Shown: one piece after another, positions 1 through 10,010 of the stretch
Layout of the letters: every line of letters begins with the position of its first letter
Position numbering within the stretch: position 1 is the stretch's first letter
Origin: Ornithodoros turicata
Lineage: Eukaryota; Arthropoda; Arachnida; Ixodida; Argasidae
Length of the DNA: 64,000 nt
Assembly: GCF_037126465.1 (NCBI RefSeq)
Contig: NC_088202.1
Span: 26,768,213-26,832,212 of the forward strand
Reading direction: 5' to 3'
Program-made: the position numbers and the translations under genes
The notes under the pieces: generated by a model
What the model saw: only the letters and a program-made list of their open reading frames with translations
The model's database searches: none
What the model was told of the DNA's origin: nothing

Positions 1-138
1 TTGAACTATGGGTACATATCGTCAGGGATTTTCTTTTTTGTAGTCATATGAAGGACACATATCCCACGACAATTAAAAAATGGCTAGGAAGCAAGCGAGT
101 TGGTGAAGATGATGCATAATATAAAACCCCGAGACCTG
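1..138. other. No recognised feature
   Basis: Nothing coding or clearly repetitive is visible before the hairpin. The short ORFs here lack motifs. Confidence 0.5.
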
Positions 139-220
139 GGAATACGAAGGGACAGACACAACACGAAGTCTCAACGAAGTCTCTTTGAGACTTCGTGTTG
201 TGTCTGTCCCTTCGTGTTCC
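139..220. repeat. Near-perfect inverted repeat (hairpin)
   Basis: Two 36-base arms, 139-174 and 185-220, are inverted copies with one mismatch (T at 143), around a 10-base loop. The arm holds CGAAGGGACAGACACAACAC and the loop repeats part of it (CGAAGTCTCT). This is a DNA-level foldback; no transposon end could be identified around it. Confidence 0.85.
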
Positions 221-649
221 CTAGTCCATCCACTGGGATCCTCTGTTCAGTAGTCGGCATGTCTGTCGTCACCCCAATTTATGTCCGAAAGGAATGTGGG
301 GGGATAGTCAAAGCATGTGACGTTCGCCACCTATAATTCTTAAGATTTCTCGAATAATATGTGGTGTTTCAGGAAAAAACTGGTAGCATTGTTTACCCCT
401 TTCCCGTGTGAGCGCAACGTCATTAGAGTTTTGAGATTGCCCTGTGGCCACGAGACTCTCCTTATGGATGCCATAGCGATCATGTGTTTCTACGGTAATA
501 CAATAAAATGATTGTGTTTTGCAGATTTTGAGTATCTGAGAGAACAGTGTCAAGAACCTGGATCACGTACATGGGTGAACTTCCTGTACAACCGCCTTCG
601 CCAGCATGCGATCGCAAAAAAAAAAGAAGAAAAAAAAACTCCTGGTGCA
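221..649. other. Non-coding stretch before LINE fragment
   Basis: No motif-bearing ORF is seen. An A-rich run near 616-640 directly precedes the LINE RNase H fragment. Confidence 0.4.
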
Positions 650-1217
650 ACGGGCCCAACACCTATGCAGTAGAATAATCAACAGAGGTCATCAGTTAAG
701 TCTTTGTTATGTCGCCAGTCATGTGCGTATAGCTGGAAATGTGCGTGCAGATAGGGCAGCTGCTGAAGCACTATCAGCTGACACAACACCGTTTGAGATT
801 CCGCACCAGGACCACAGGGTAGTCTTGAGGAAAACAATTAACAGGCAGTGGCAGAGTAACTGGGACACGCGCGAACACAACAAGCTCCATTTGATTAAAG
901 GGCGAATAGGTCGTCCTCTACATGTTTCTACAGATCGATTGCACCAAGTGGTACTGTCCCGCCTGAGGATTGGCCACACTAATCTTACGCGTAGATACTT
1001 GCTCTGTAGAGAGGATACACCTGAATGTGCACACTGCGGGCAACCACTTTCTATTCTCCACATCTTGATCACTTGCCCTTCACATGACTATCACCGTCGC
1101 CACCACTTTCAAGAGCTGTACCGACACAGTATTCCTCTACACCCAGCCCTCTTACTGGGTGATGAGCCTCTGGTGAATTTTAATGCAGTCTACAATTTAG
1201 AGATATCGGATATCTAA
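606..1217 (+). pseudogene. LINE ORF2 3' end: RNase H and zinc-knuckle tail
   Basis: This is an open frame of about 200 codons whose first residues come from an A-rich run and are not meaningful; the element-like part begins near 650. The protein shows the end of a retroelement RNase H domain (SHVRIAGNVRADRAA, the usual His/Asp end motif). About 115 residues later comes a Cys/His cluster (CAHCGQPLSILHILITC) typical of the C terminus of RNase H-bearing non-LTR retrotransposons. The endonuclease and reverse transcriptase are absent, so it is a 5'-truncated relic. It ends just before the gypsy-A LTR, which starts 20 bases after its stop codon. The clade (I, R1 or LOA type) cannot be settled by eye. 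Confidence 0.75.
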
Positions 1218-1237
1218 AAGAACTTTAGGTTCACATA

Positions 1238-1411
1238 TGTAGCGGCCGCTGGCTGCTTTAGGGGTGTCATCACCATCGCTACGACCTTGGGCGAGACTCT
1301 GATGACCTTGAGCTCGCACAGAGAGCTCCGAGTTCGTTCTTGGAATTTGGACCCATCGTGTGCGGACCATTTTGCTAATCATTAAACGTTTGCTTTTGCT
1401 CGGACGTTACA
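1238..1411 (+). repeat. gypsy-A 5' LTR (probable)
   Basis: The segment begins TGTAGCGG and ends GACGTTACA, giving TG..CA ends, and is followed at once by a primer-binding-like stretch (TGGTGGCAGCGG) and then gag. An ATTAAA near 1380 could serve as poly(A) signal. There is no second LTR to confirm the ends, so the limits are inferred. Confidence 0.6.
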
Positions 1412-1429
1412 CGTGGTGGCAGCGGTGGG

Positions 1430-2263
1430 ATGACGGCCCCGGATGCAGCTTGCCCTCAACAATCTCTCCTGCCCGACACGTACTCGGGCGACGGAGATTT
1501 CGACTCTTGGGAGAAACACTTCTCCGCTTGCGCTGCGGCTAATTCGTGGTCTGATGAAAGGAAGTTGCTGATTTTGCCGGCGCGGCTACGCGGGCGGGCT
1601 CAGAGGATTTACGATCATCTCACGACGACTGAAAAATAAACGTACTCGAATCTGCGTGCGGCTTTGTCTGTTAAATGTTCTCCTTCTGCTCAACGCTGAT
1701 TGGCGGCAGCAAATTTTTGCGCCCGGATTCATCGTGGTCAAGAGGCCATCGACACCTTCGTTTACGATCTTTTCGACCTCTACGACAAGGCGTACCCAGC
1801 CTCGTCGGCGGCAATGCGAGACACCATGGTGAGGGATCAGTTCGTTCTCGGACTCGAACGTAGGACGCGTGATAAAGTCACGTCCGCCAATCCCGCCACG
1901 TTTTCTGACGCCCTCCAAGCCGCCGCCCGCGTCATCGCCCTCCTACAGCTTCCTGGTCCGCTGTCAACTGCTGCAACCACAAGCCTGCCCCACACGAGTT
2001 CTTCTGCATCTCGACAGCCGGTCCAGCGCAACGCCGACACCATGGAAGCTCTCGCAAGCGCAATCGCGGCGCTGAGCCAGAGGGTCGACGCCTTGTGCGC
2101 CTCACGTCAGCCCCTGTCCCGCTGGCGGGACACCTCACCCAGCTCTGCCTGTTACCACAGTGGCGTTCACGGCCACTTCGTGAGGTCGTGCCAACGCCCC
2201 TCACGGCGACAGCCTACACAGCGACGTGGCGGCGACCACTTCCCACGGCCCTCGGAAAACTAA
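1430..2263 (+). pseudogene. gypsy-A gag
   Basis: The Gag-like reading frame starts with a Met-Thr-Ala-Pro run at 1430 and stays in one frame to 2263, interrupted by in-frame stops at 1637 and 1697-1699. It shows a capsid-like N terminus (residues with SGDGDFDSWEKHF) and a helical middle (QEAIDTFVYDLFDLYDKAYP). Near the end is a zinc knuckle that has lost one cysteine (CYHSGVHGHFVRSC where C-x2-C is expected). These defects show the copy cannot make intact Gag. Confidence 0.75.
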
Positions 2264-3018
2264 ATGACGTCCCCAGCACGACCTCGCTCGGGACGCCGCA
2301 GCAGCAGGCCCCATATGCGCATCACGTTTTGGTCACCGTTTCCGGAAGCGTTGAAGGCGTGCCTGTGCGTATGCTACTGGACTCTGGCGTCACCATAGTG
2401 AATTTCACCGTTTGGAGCATGATGCTGTCCAAACACTCAATCCCGTCTTGCGGAAGCCCCCAGCACGTTGTCGACCTTAACGCCAATCCGCTTGACATCA
2501 GAGGAGTCTTCTATATGAAGATATCTGTGCCCGGAACCACTACAATTCATCCCGTCTATGTCGTCCGTGGCATCTTGGATGAGTGTATCCTCGGCAGCGA
2601 CTTTCTGGTTCAACACCGCTGCGCCATCGACTTTGCCTCCCGTACCCTCAAGACTTGCCTCGGCTCATCAGCCCCCCAGCCCATTACCCTCTGTCTTGCA
2701 GCGACTTCTGTTCTTCGCCCCCATTCCCAGCGTTTCTTGGACGCACGTACCCATCATACCTCGGCCATCCCGCTCTCTGGTCCCGCCGTCGTTGAACCCA
2801 GACCAGACCTCTTCCAGAAGAAACAAGTCTTGGCTACTTTCTCCCTGTCTGATGCCCACCACAGCGTTTCCGTGCTTGTCAGCTATCCCTCCTCCGAAGC
2901 TGTCACCCTTTACAAGGGTACGACCCTGGCCAGCCTCATCTACTCCATCAGCCCTTCCCCGAGTACGTCCTCGCAGATCACACCTCCAAACCTACCCCTT
3001 CCTCCCCAATCACCGTAG
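2095..3018 (+). pseudogene. gypsy-A aspartic protease region
   Basis: This frame overlaps the end of gag and carries the retroelement protease signature: a beta-rich lead followed by LLDSGVT, with DSG in place of the common DTG/DSGA. About 75 residues later comes ILGSDFL, the usual second-flap ILG motif. A proline- and serine-rich linker follows, and the frame ends before the RT region. About 265 bases with several stops separate it from the RT, so the Pol polyprotein is broken here. Confidence 0.75.
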
Positions 3019-3213
3019 CCGCTGCTAACTCTTGTCGCCCTTGGCGTCGAGAAGACTTGACGCTCTCTGTCCAATGCACCCAAGACGTAGTGCCGCGCCA
3101 TCGCAACTCTCTACTTGACCTTATTTACGCCTTCGAATTTAACGCAGTTTAATTTAAATTATTTACGCTTTCGACCTTAAAACGCCTTCGTATCTCAGGG
3201 TGACTGGGATCTC

Positions 3214-4720
3214 GGACGGACGTCTTTAACCCGTCATACTATCGACACCCAAGATGCTCCTCCCATTAAACGGCGGCCTCGCCGAATGCCGCATAATGGA
3301 CGGGACACCGTGGACCAGAAAATATCAGCCATGATGGACATGGACGTCATCCAACCTTCCGACAGTCCTTGGGCATCTCCAATTGTCCTAGTCTGCAAAA
3401 AAGATGGTACGCTTCGTTTCTGCGTGGATTACCGTCGGCTCAACGCTGTCACCCGCAAAGACGCGTTTCCGCTTCCGCGCATCGACGATACCATAGATCT
3501 CCTCCACGGCGCCAAGTATTTCAGCACTCTCGACCTTGCTTTCTGATACTGGCAAGTAGAAATGGACGCAGGGTCACACCAGAAGACCGCATTCACCACC
3601 CACGCGGGTCTCTTCGAGTTCAATGTCCTTCCTTTCGGGCTTTGCAACGCGCCTTCAACATTCCAGCGCCTTATGCAGCACGTTATCTGGGACCTTCCAT
3701 TCTCTCTGTGTTACCTCGATGACATAATCATATTCAGCAAGACACCAGAGGACCACCTTCAAAATCTCAGTATAGTTTTTGACCGCCTTCGTGGCGCCAA
3801 CCTCAAAATTAAGCTGCAGAAATGCAACTTCTTCTGTCAGAAGGTTCTCTATCTCGGACATGAAGTTGGTCCCGATGGCGTTCACACCGACAAGGCCAAG
3901 ACCGCCAAGGTGCTAAACTGGCCTCCACCGTCCACTGCTGATGACCTGCGATCATTGCTTGGGCTCGCGTCGTATTATCGCAAGTTCATCCGAGACTTCG
4001 TGACCTTAGCTGCACCTCTGCACCTCCTTCTTGAGAAGGGAGTTACGTTCACTTGGTCCGCGGACTGTGATCGCGCCTTCAATCGTATCAAGGAGCTCCT
4101 CACCTCTGCACCTGCACTGGCGTTCCCCGATTTCTCGCTGCCTTTCATACTCGACACCTATGCAAGCGACACGGGCATCGGCGCTGTCCTCTCTCAAAAA
4201 CAGGATGGTCAGGAACGAGCCATAGCCTTCGGGAGCCGGGCGTTAACCAAGACGGAGCGCAAGTACAGCGTAACTCGGAAGGAGCTCCTCGCACTCGTGT
4301 ACTTTACACGCTTCTTTCGTCACTACCTCCACTGGAAAACAAGTTCTTGTGCAGAACGGACCATAGCGCGTTACAGTGGTTGCGTAATTTCAGGGAACCC
4401 GAAGGCCAAGTTGCACGGTGGCTCCAGCAGTTGAGCGAGTTCGACTTCGACGTGGTACAGCTTGGGACAAAAGTTTACGGAACAGGGCACTGGCGTATTA
4501 CTTCATCGGAGCGGCCGCCTGCTAGCTATCAGGAAGAGATCGAATAAGAAACGGGTGTCCGGCTGTTCTATCCATCTCTCCGTATGTGTGTCCGCTCCCG
4601 TTTGCTGCTGGGATTTCACTGAAACGGAGAAATGCGACACCCCGGTGTTCCGTAAACTTTTGTCCCAAGCTGTACCTCGGCCCGGCAAACAACATGGCAA
4701 CGCAGACGCAGTCTTCAAAT
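3214..4720 (+). pseudogene. gypsy-A reverse transcriptase and RNase H
   Basis: The RT core is clear: [27 protein letters not shown], then a TGA stop at 3544-3546 inside the motif A region, then VLPFGLCNAPSTFQRLM and the catalytic YLDDIIIFS. The connection and RNase H domain follows (YASDTGIGAVLSQ, ALTKTERKYSVTRKELLAL). A frameshift near 4335 moves the rest into another frame, with a DHSALQWL motif. The RNase H tail is then split by a MITE at 4458-4672 and resumes as RPGKQHGNADA at about 4678. It ends there without integrase. Confidence 0.88.
4458..4672. mobile_element. 215-bp Tc1/mariner-type MITE
   Basis: The terminal inverted repeats start CAGCTTGGGACAAAAGTTTA and are flanked by TA on both sides (4456-4457 and 4673-4674). 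Removing the element with one TA restores the gypsy RNase H reading, so the insertion is defined to the base. It has no coding capacity. CAG ends plus TA duplication fit a non-autonomous Tc1/mariner element. Confidence 0.85.
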
Positions 4721-4730
4721 CTAATGCGTA

Positions 4731-6401
4731 GTGTTTAGCTTACTGCTTTGATAACTTCTAGCATTGTTATTATCACTGACCAGACACTCCCCACTTTGTC
4801 ATGTAATCCCTAAAAGTTCTGGTAAACTATTGTTCCAGAACATGCATGTAGCACAGGACTGTATCCGGACACTCTAAAAATTGCGCGGGTTGTACCTATT
4901 TACAAGTCAGGCGACAAGAATTTGGTCGAAAATTACAGGCCTATTTCAGTTCTTAGTACTATCAATACTCTTTTTGAAAAACTACTGTGTAAACAGATTT
5001 CCTCATTTTTGAAAAAATATAATGTACTGAGTTGCTCTCAACGTGGATTTCGAACTGGAATGTCCACCGCTACAGCTGTACATGCCGTCACCGATGGAAT
5101 CAACCAGGCTTTAAATGAATCTCATGTTGCTGTTGGCCTGTTTGCCGATTTGCGCAAAGCTTTTGATACCGTCGATCATCACATTTTGCTACAAAAGCTC
5201 TATTGTTATGGTTTTCGTGGAGATATCTGGAATCTGCTGAGGAATTACTTGTCGTGTCGTAGAATGTTTACTCGGATCGATGGGGAATCGTCTGTGTCTT
5301 TGCCTGTATGTACGGGTATACCCCAAGGTTCTGTCTTGGGTCCTGTGTTATTTTCGATTTATGTGAACGATCTTCCATCGGTTTCCGACAGACTTTCGAC
5401 TTTCATGTATGCGGACGACACGTGTTTCCTCTTCAGCTCTCCAGATATTTCCGAAATTGCGCCGACCGTGTCTCATGAGGCAAACAGGATTGCTCATTGG
5501 TTTGCTATTAACCGTCTGACGTTGAATCTGTCTAAGACAAAGTTTCTTGTCTTCTGCAAGCCTTCTGCCAAATATGTCAAAATGAGCATCTCAATTCATA
5601 ACAATGTTATAGAACAAGTACATGTTATTAATTACCTAGGCGTGACCTTAGATTCTCATCTCACGTGGAAACCACACATTGATAAAGTTGCTAAGAATAT
5701 TTCCAAGTCCTGTCACATTTTATTCCTTGCCCGTCAATATTTTCCACTACATGTTTTACGTCAATTGTACCTCTCATTTGTGCAGTGTCATCTAATTTAT
5801 TGTGCCGCTTCTTGGGGTACTGCATTCCCAACATATCTGGATCGTCTGTTCAGGCTTCAGAAGAGAGCTATAAGATTAATTACTTGTTCTGGCAGTAGAA
5901 CTTCCTGTATTGAGTTTTTTAATTCTTTGAATATTCTCCCACTGCCTGATCTTATTCGAGAGCGTCGTGCCTTACTTGTAGAGTCAATTGTAAAGAATAA
6001 CGTTCCTTTTAATAACAACATATTTCAAAAATGCCCAAGAGGTAACCGAAGCGTCATGTCGAATGACTTTATGTTATATCGGCCAAAAAATATGTATGGT
6101 ACGAGGTTGACAGTGTGTTTTTGGCCGCGACTCTGGAACTCTATGCCTCTTGAGGTTAAAAACAGCCAGTCATTCCGCAACATGCTACGACGATACCTTA
6201 TGGACACTTCAGCCTATGTGAACCCAGGAATGTAACTGTTTGTTGCATTATTTATCTCACCTGTTTTTCTGTTCCATTTACCCCGCGGGGCATGAGCCTG
6301 TACTAGCGAAAGCTATTGGACACGCCCCACGGTTTTTCTTGTTCTTTGTTTCCTAGTGATGACAAATAAACAAATAAATAAACAAATAAATAAATAAACA
6401 A
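4731..6401 (+). mobile_element. 5'-truncated L2/CR1-like LINE
   Basis: The RT-bearing 3' part of a non-LTR element is followed by a short 3' UTR and ends in an (AAATAAAC)n-like microsatellite tail at about 6363-6401, typical of CR1/L2-group LINEs. The 5' end is not sharp; ORF2-like residues can be followed back to about 4826. No target duplication was recognised. Confidence 0.8.
4826..6235 (+). CDS. LINE ORF2 reverse transcriptase (partial, open)
   Basis: The frame is open for about 470 codons from a stop at 4823 to the TAA-type stop at 6233-6235. It would catalyse target-primed reverse transcription. Visible motifs in order: VENYRPISVLS, FADLRKAFDTVDH (motif A with catalytic Asp), GIPQGSVLGPVLF (motif B), and FMYADDT (motif C). 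A thumb follows with NYLGVTLDSHLTWKPHI and a C-terminal region with FWPRLWNSMPLEV. No RNase H follows, which agrees with the L2/CR1 group. The N-terminal endonuclease is missing through 5' truncation, so the protein would be inactive for insertion. The lack of stops makes this one of the younger insertions here. Confidence 0.88.
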   Translation, partial: TIVPEHACSTGLYPDTLKIARVVPIYKSGDKNLVENYRPISVLSTINTLFEKLLCKQISSFLKKYNVLSCSQRGFRTGMSTATAVHAVTDGINQALNESHVAVGLFADLRKAFDTVDHHILLQKLYCYGFRGDIWNLLRNYLSCRRMFTRIDGESSVSLPVCTGIPQGSVLGPVLFSIYVNDLPSVSDRLSTFMYADDTCFLFSSPDISEIAPTVSHEANRIAHWFAINRLTLNLSKTKFLVFCKPSAKYVKMSISIHNNVIEQVHVINYLGVTLDSHLTWKPHIDKVAKNISKSCHILFLARQYFPLHVLRQLYLSFVQCHLIYCAASWGTAFPTYLDRLFRLQKRAIRLITCSGSRTSCIEFFNSLNILPLPDLIRERRALLVESIVKNNVPFNNNIFQKCPRGNRSVMSNDFMLYRPKNMYGTRLTVCFWPRLWNSMPLEVKNSQSFRNMLRRYLMDTSAYVNPGM

Positions 6402-7030
6402 TCGGCGGCCTAGACACCATGATTGCCGCAACATACAACCGACTTCTATCCTCGGGTCATAGCCTGTGCTTCCAATGTGTGCCCAGACACATCGGCCTGC
6501 ACGGAAACAGCGGCGCAGACGCCTAAGCACGTCGGGCACATGGGGAAGTCACCTTCAATAACTGTCTCCTGCCACTTTCAGCGACAGCATGTCGGTTACA
6601 GACACAGCGACTCCGTCATAGCGGCACTCGGCAGTTTCAAGAGGACGCTGTCCGACTGAGCGACCACCTTCGGTCTATCGACCCGTCGATGGATTTCGTT
6701 GCAACACACCACTGCTCGCGTCAAGAAGCGTCCAGTATACACCGACTACGACTTAATGCCGCCAGGACACTTCTGATTCTGTGTAAAATGGGTCTTCTCC
6801 AGTCGCCCAAATGCCCCAGTTGCGCTGCTGAAGCTGATATTCAACATCTTCTCCTCGACTGTCACAGATTCGACACCCCTCGAGCCACGCTCAGACGGCG
6901 CCTACTCGAGCTGCGGCGCACAAACTTTTCTGCCACTCTGCTCGGCTCAGTACGACACCACACACAGCGGTCTGTGACCAAAGCTGTTTTGACTTTATTG
7001 AGCGATTCAGGTCTTATGAACAGCCTGTAA
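6402..7030 (+). pseudogene. LINE RNase H and Cys/His tail (second family)
   Basis: The region begins directly after the microsatellite tail of the previous LINE. It reads an RNase H end motif (PRHIGLHGNSGADA), then stops and frame changes. From 6689 an open frame of 113 codons ends in a Cys/His cluster (CPSCAAEADIQHLLLDC) and a leucine-rich tail, stopping at 7028-7030. This is the 3' end of an RNase H-bearing LINE unlike the preceding one. Similarity of the Cys/His cluster to the fragment at 606-1217 suggests the same broad group but a different subfamily. Confidence 0.7.
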
Positions 7031-7440
7031 ACTCCAGTCGTGCAATCTCACTCTTCAGTGCCCCACTCTCACCCTCAACGCATTAACCTTATGCTTTTCT
7101 TTTAAAGTCATCTTCGGTAATCCACCTCATCATTCTTTCACTGTTTGTGAGTCATCTTTTCTTTCGTCTTCTGTGTCTTTAATCTGTCGCATCCTTCTTT
7201 CACCGTTTGTTGGTCTATCCTTTACTTCCCAGTTCTTTTTTTATTATTCTTTCTTCATCTCCATTCTTCATCTTTTCTTTCTTCTTAATTCATTTCTTTT
7301 ATTTATTTTATTCTTCTTTCTTCATCTTCATTAATTTTCTTTTTGTTGCGGAACAGCAAGCCCACGTCCCGTTTGGCTGACCTTTCGGCCGTTTCTTTTC
7401 CTTTCGCCTAATAAATATATCCCCCCCCCCTGTGGGGCCT
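7031..7440 (+). repeat. Probable 3' UTR of the RNase H LINE
   Basis: A strongly T-rich, pyrimidine-rich stretch follows the ORF and ends near AATAAATATA and a run of C. It is most simply the 3' UTR of the LINE before it. No gene is seen. Confidence 0.45.
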
Positions 7441-7701
7441 TTGACACACTCTCAATTATTACATAAATAGATAGTTGGTGGTAGTGATATTTAGTGATAG
7501 TGCTAGTTCGAGTTATATAGTGCTGGATAGTGCTAGTAGATGGGTGGTGGGTCGGATGTAAACGAAAAAAAAGTACATAAGAAATACGAGTAATGCTAAC
7601 ACATTTCCGCCGTATTAATTACATTAATCATTCATTTTTCTCGAAGTGGGGACAGCATGATACCGGGGGGCTTAATCGCTTCATCGTCGTTACGGTCGTT
7701 A

Positions 7702-7874
7702 CAAGCTAACGAGTGGCTGGAAATTCAAAAAGGCGGGCGGGTAATTTAAAAAGGTGGGCACGTGATAAAACACGTGCACGGCGCTCTTCGCGCGATACGT
7801 GAAGGCCGTGGTACACGTCACGCGCGATATGTCACGTGCCCACCTTCTTGAATGTTCCGCCACTCGTTAGCTTG
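7702..7874. mobile_element. 173-bp foldback MITE
   Basis: The ends are inverted copies starting CAAGCTAACGAGTGG. The inner arms share GGTGGGCACGTGA and several CACGTG/ACGTG palindromes. No coding capacity. The target duplication is not clear, so the superfamily is open. Confidence 0.75.
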
Positions 7875-7947
7875 ACTCAGAAGACTCAGCCTTCTGTTGC
7901 CAATGATCTTCATTGACATGGCTGGTGACACCTCCGTAACCACAGAC

Positions 7948-8130
7948 GTCTTCAGGTGATTTCAGGATACACCAGACTCCTTCAGGTAACCTCAAGTGAT
8001 TCTAGACGCCTTCATGTGATTTCAGGTGACTCCAGACGTCTTTAGGTGTCTCCAGATGCCCTCAGATGATTTCTATTTTCAAGTGACTCCAGTCGCCTTC
8101 CGATGGCTTCGGGTGATTTCAGGTGTCAGA
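7948..8130. repeat. Degenerate minisatellite, unit about 25-30 bp
   Basis: Variants of CAGGTGATTTCAGGTGACTC and CCAGACGCCTTC alternate about seven times. Units are diverged in length and sequence. No open frame persists across it. Confidence 0.7.
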
Positions 8131-9635
8131 GAAGACCTGTCACAGACCTTCACACTATTGTACCATGCTGAGCTGCTTTGTTAGACCTCGAAGTCCACTA
8201 CCACGGGTTATTTGTGTTTTTGTGGCGGGAAATAGCGGTAGAACATGGTGTGATGGCATCATCTGCTGTTCCCCTTTTTCAAATTCTGTAGCCATTTCAC
8301 GAGCCCCCTCCGGATCTGTCACAACTATCCTCGGAGCCCCGCCTCACAGTTTAGGAATGACTCAGCTACAGTGTTCTTAAATGCGGTCTCAGAGCACTGG
8401 AACTTTGTGCCTGCATCAATGTAATTGAACTATTGAATCAACAGTTGCCCCTAAGCTCTAGTAGTAGGTTCCTTGAATCAAGTGCGATGGTTTTAGGTTC
8501 ATATATGCCGACATCCTGGCAAAATTTTGATATTTCAAATTTACCAATGTATAAAATTGTAGTGTTTATTGTCGTTGATGTCGCTTGAGATCCACATAGA
8601 ACCTCTCATGCGCTTTCCAACGGCACGTCGATCGTCGACACGTCGCTACGTCGACACGTCGATCGGCGTCCTAGCTTCAGGTGTTCGCGAGATGGACTGT
8701 CCCCAAGATGAGCAAACCCTTATATTTTCATCCCTCACGCACGCGCCCGCCACACTCAGACCAGTCACCACAATGACCAATGACCTCCTTAGCTAGAATC
8801 TCACACGTGTAAGCTCTCGGTATTTATATGATTATTTGTTATCGGTTTATTACTAACCGAGTTATCGCGTCAAGAAATTCGGCATCATTTTGTTGCATCA
8901 TAAATTTTGGCCTTAGTAGCAAGCCAAACTTCTAGACGTTTTTAAGTCAAAAGTACGCACAAAATGTGTTATGTGAAGTTATGCAGGTGCTTATGCTCAT
9001 ACAGGTGTTTACATATATATTTATACATGTATGATGTATGAACTGTCGTGGTCACTATATTACTGAATCTCATGTTTCCTTGGACACGCTCCGCTAAGCG
9101 CTGACTGTGACAATGACAATGAAAGAAGACTGCTTACCTGAGACTTGCCTGTATGATTTCGTGTGGCTCTTTTCATTGCGTTGTCCTTACAGGTGTTGCC
9201 AATAAACGATACCATACCGGAAACAGACCACCTGCAAAGTGACGGCCACAGTTCAGTTGCTATTTGCACTGTTCTCCGGTATTCGGGCACTTACCTGAGC
9301 GAGGCCACGGAAACCGGAGATTGGTTAACAGCGGCTACGAAAGCACATACCTCAACATTGTATTGGACCTATGGTTGAGCTTGGCCTCCTCTGGAGCACC
9401 GAACAGTGGTGACGAAACCCCAGCCTGCTTCAGACGTTTTCGCACTTCTCCTGGGGCGGCACCTTCGTATGCATCGGCAGCAAAAAGAGCTGAGCAAACA
9501 CGTCCTGTGTCTTGATTCTGTGTCTGTGTCTTGACCTTGTGTCTGTCCGTATTTCATAGCCAAGTGCTTCGAAACACTTTCGTTTCGGTGCACAGTCCTT
9601 CAGAATCCTATGTTAGAAAACGCCAGTCGTCGAAC
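8131..9635. other. Gene-poor interval
   Basis: I see no supported gene. Small features are a cluster of ACGTCGAC-like direct repeats at about 8623-8668 and AT-rich sequence around 9000-9060. A TTACAG acceptor-like site near 9190 is followed by short ORFs without motifs. Confidence 0.5.
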
Positions 9636-9842
9636 ATGAACGGTTTCTCCATCCGCGAACAGTACGACGCACAGCAGGCGTCCTTCAAATACGTGATGAA
9701 GCAGCGACAGACAAGTGATCTGATTACTTTCACCAACCTATACTTTCCGCTTTGCGCGACCAATGTTACCACCATGGTGATCACTGCGAGCGGTGTGTGT
9801 GTACAAACATCACAAGCCAAATGGCTCGGCACACCCAAGTAG
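9636..9842 (+). CDS. Small hypothetical ORF, doubtful
   Basis: An ATG-started frame of 68 codons begins Met-Asn-Gly-Phe and ends at 9840-9842. It has no signal peptide, membrane segment or known motif, and nothing nearby supports expression. I list it because it is ATG-initiated and of balanced composition; it may be chance. Confidence 0.15.
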   Translation: MNGFSIREQYDAQQASFKYVMKQRQTSDLITFTNLYFPLCATNVTTMVITASGVCVQTSQAKWLGTPK

Positions 9843-9849
9843 CACACCA

Positions 9850-10010
9850 ATACTGAACCCATACGGGCTGTCAAGATTACCAATATTGGCCCTATATGGG
9901 CTGCCAATATGGGACCAATATGGGAGTGCAGCCAGACTTGATATTGGACCAATATGGACTCCCCATATTGGCAAGCCCATTTTGCTGATATTGCGCCAAT
10001 ATATTTGTGA
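9850..10010. repeat. Tandem CCAATAT-type repeats (CArG-like)
   Basis: Variants of CCAATATTGG and CCAATATGGG occur about nine times in 160 bases in both orientations, with short spacers. The motif is self-complementary, so the block can fold. It resembles the CC(A/T)6GG box of serum response factor, but a satellite origin is as likely. Confidence 0.7.

Larger units (their letters stand above)
1238..4730 (+). mobile_element. gypsy-A: 3'-truncated Ty3/gypsy LTR retrotransposon
   Basis: The order LTR, gag, protease, reverse transcriptase, RNase H is that of a Ty3/gypsy element. Integrase and a 3' LTR are missing: similarity stops a few codons after the RNase H region, near 4705-4730. All ORFs are broken by stops or frameshifts, and a 215-bp MITE lies in the RNase H region. 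It is a dead copy. Confidence 0.85.

Noticed and set aside
9163..9515. Possible spliced exon after TTACAG at 9190
   Set aside because: No partner donor in a matching phase and no motif in any frame.
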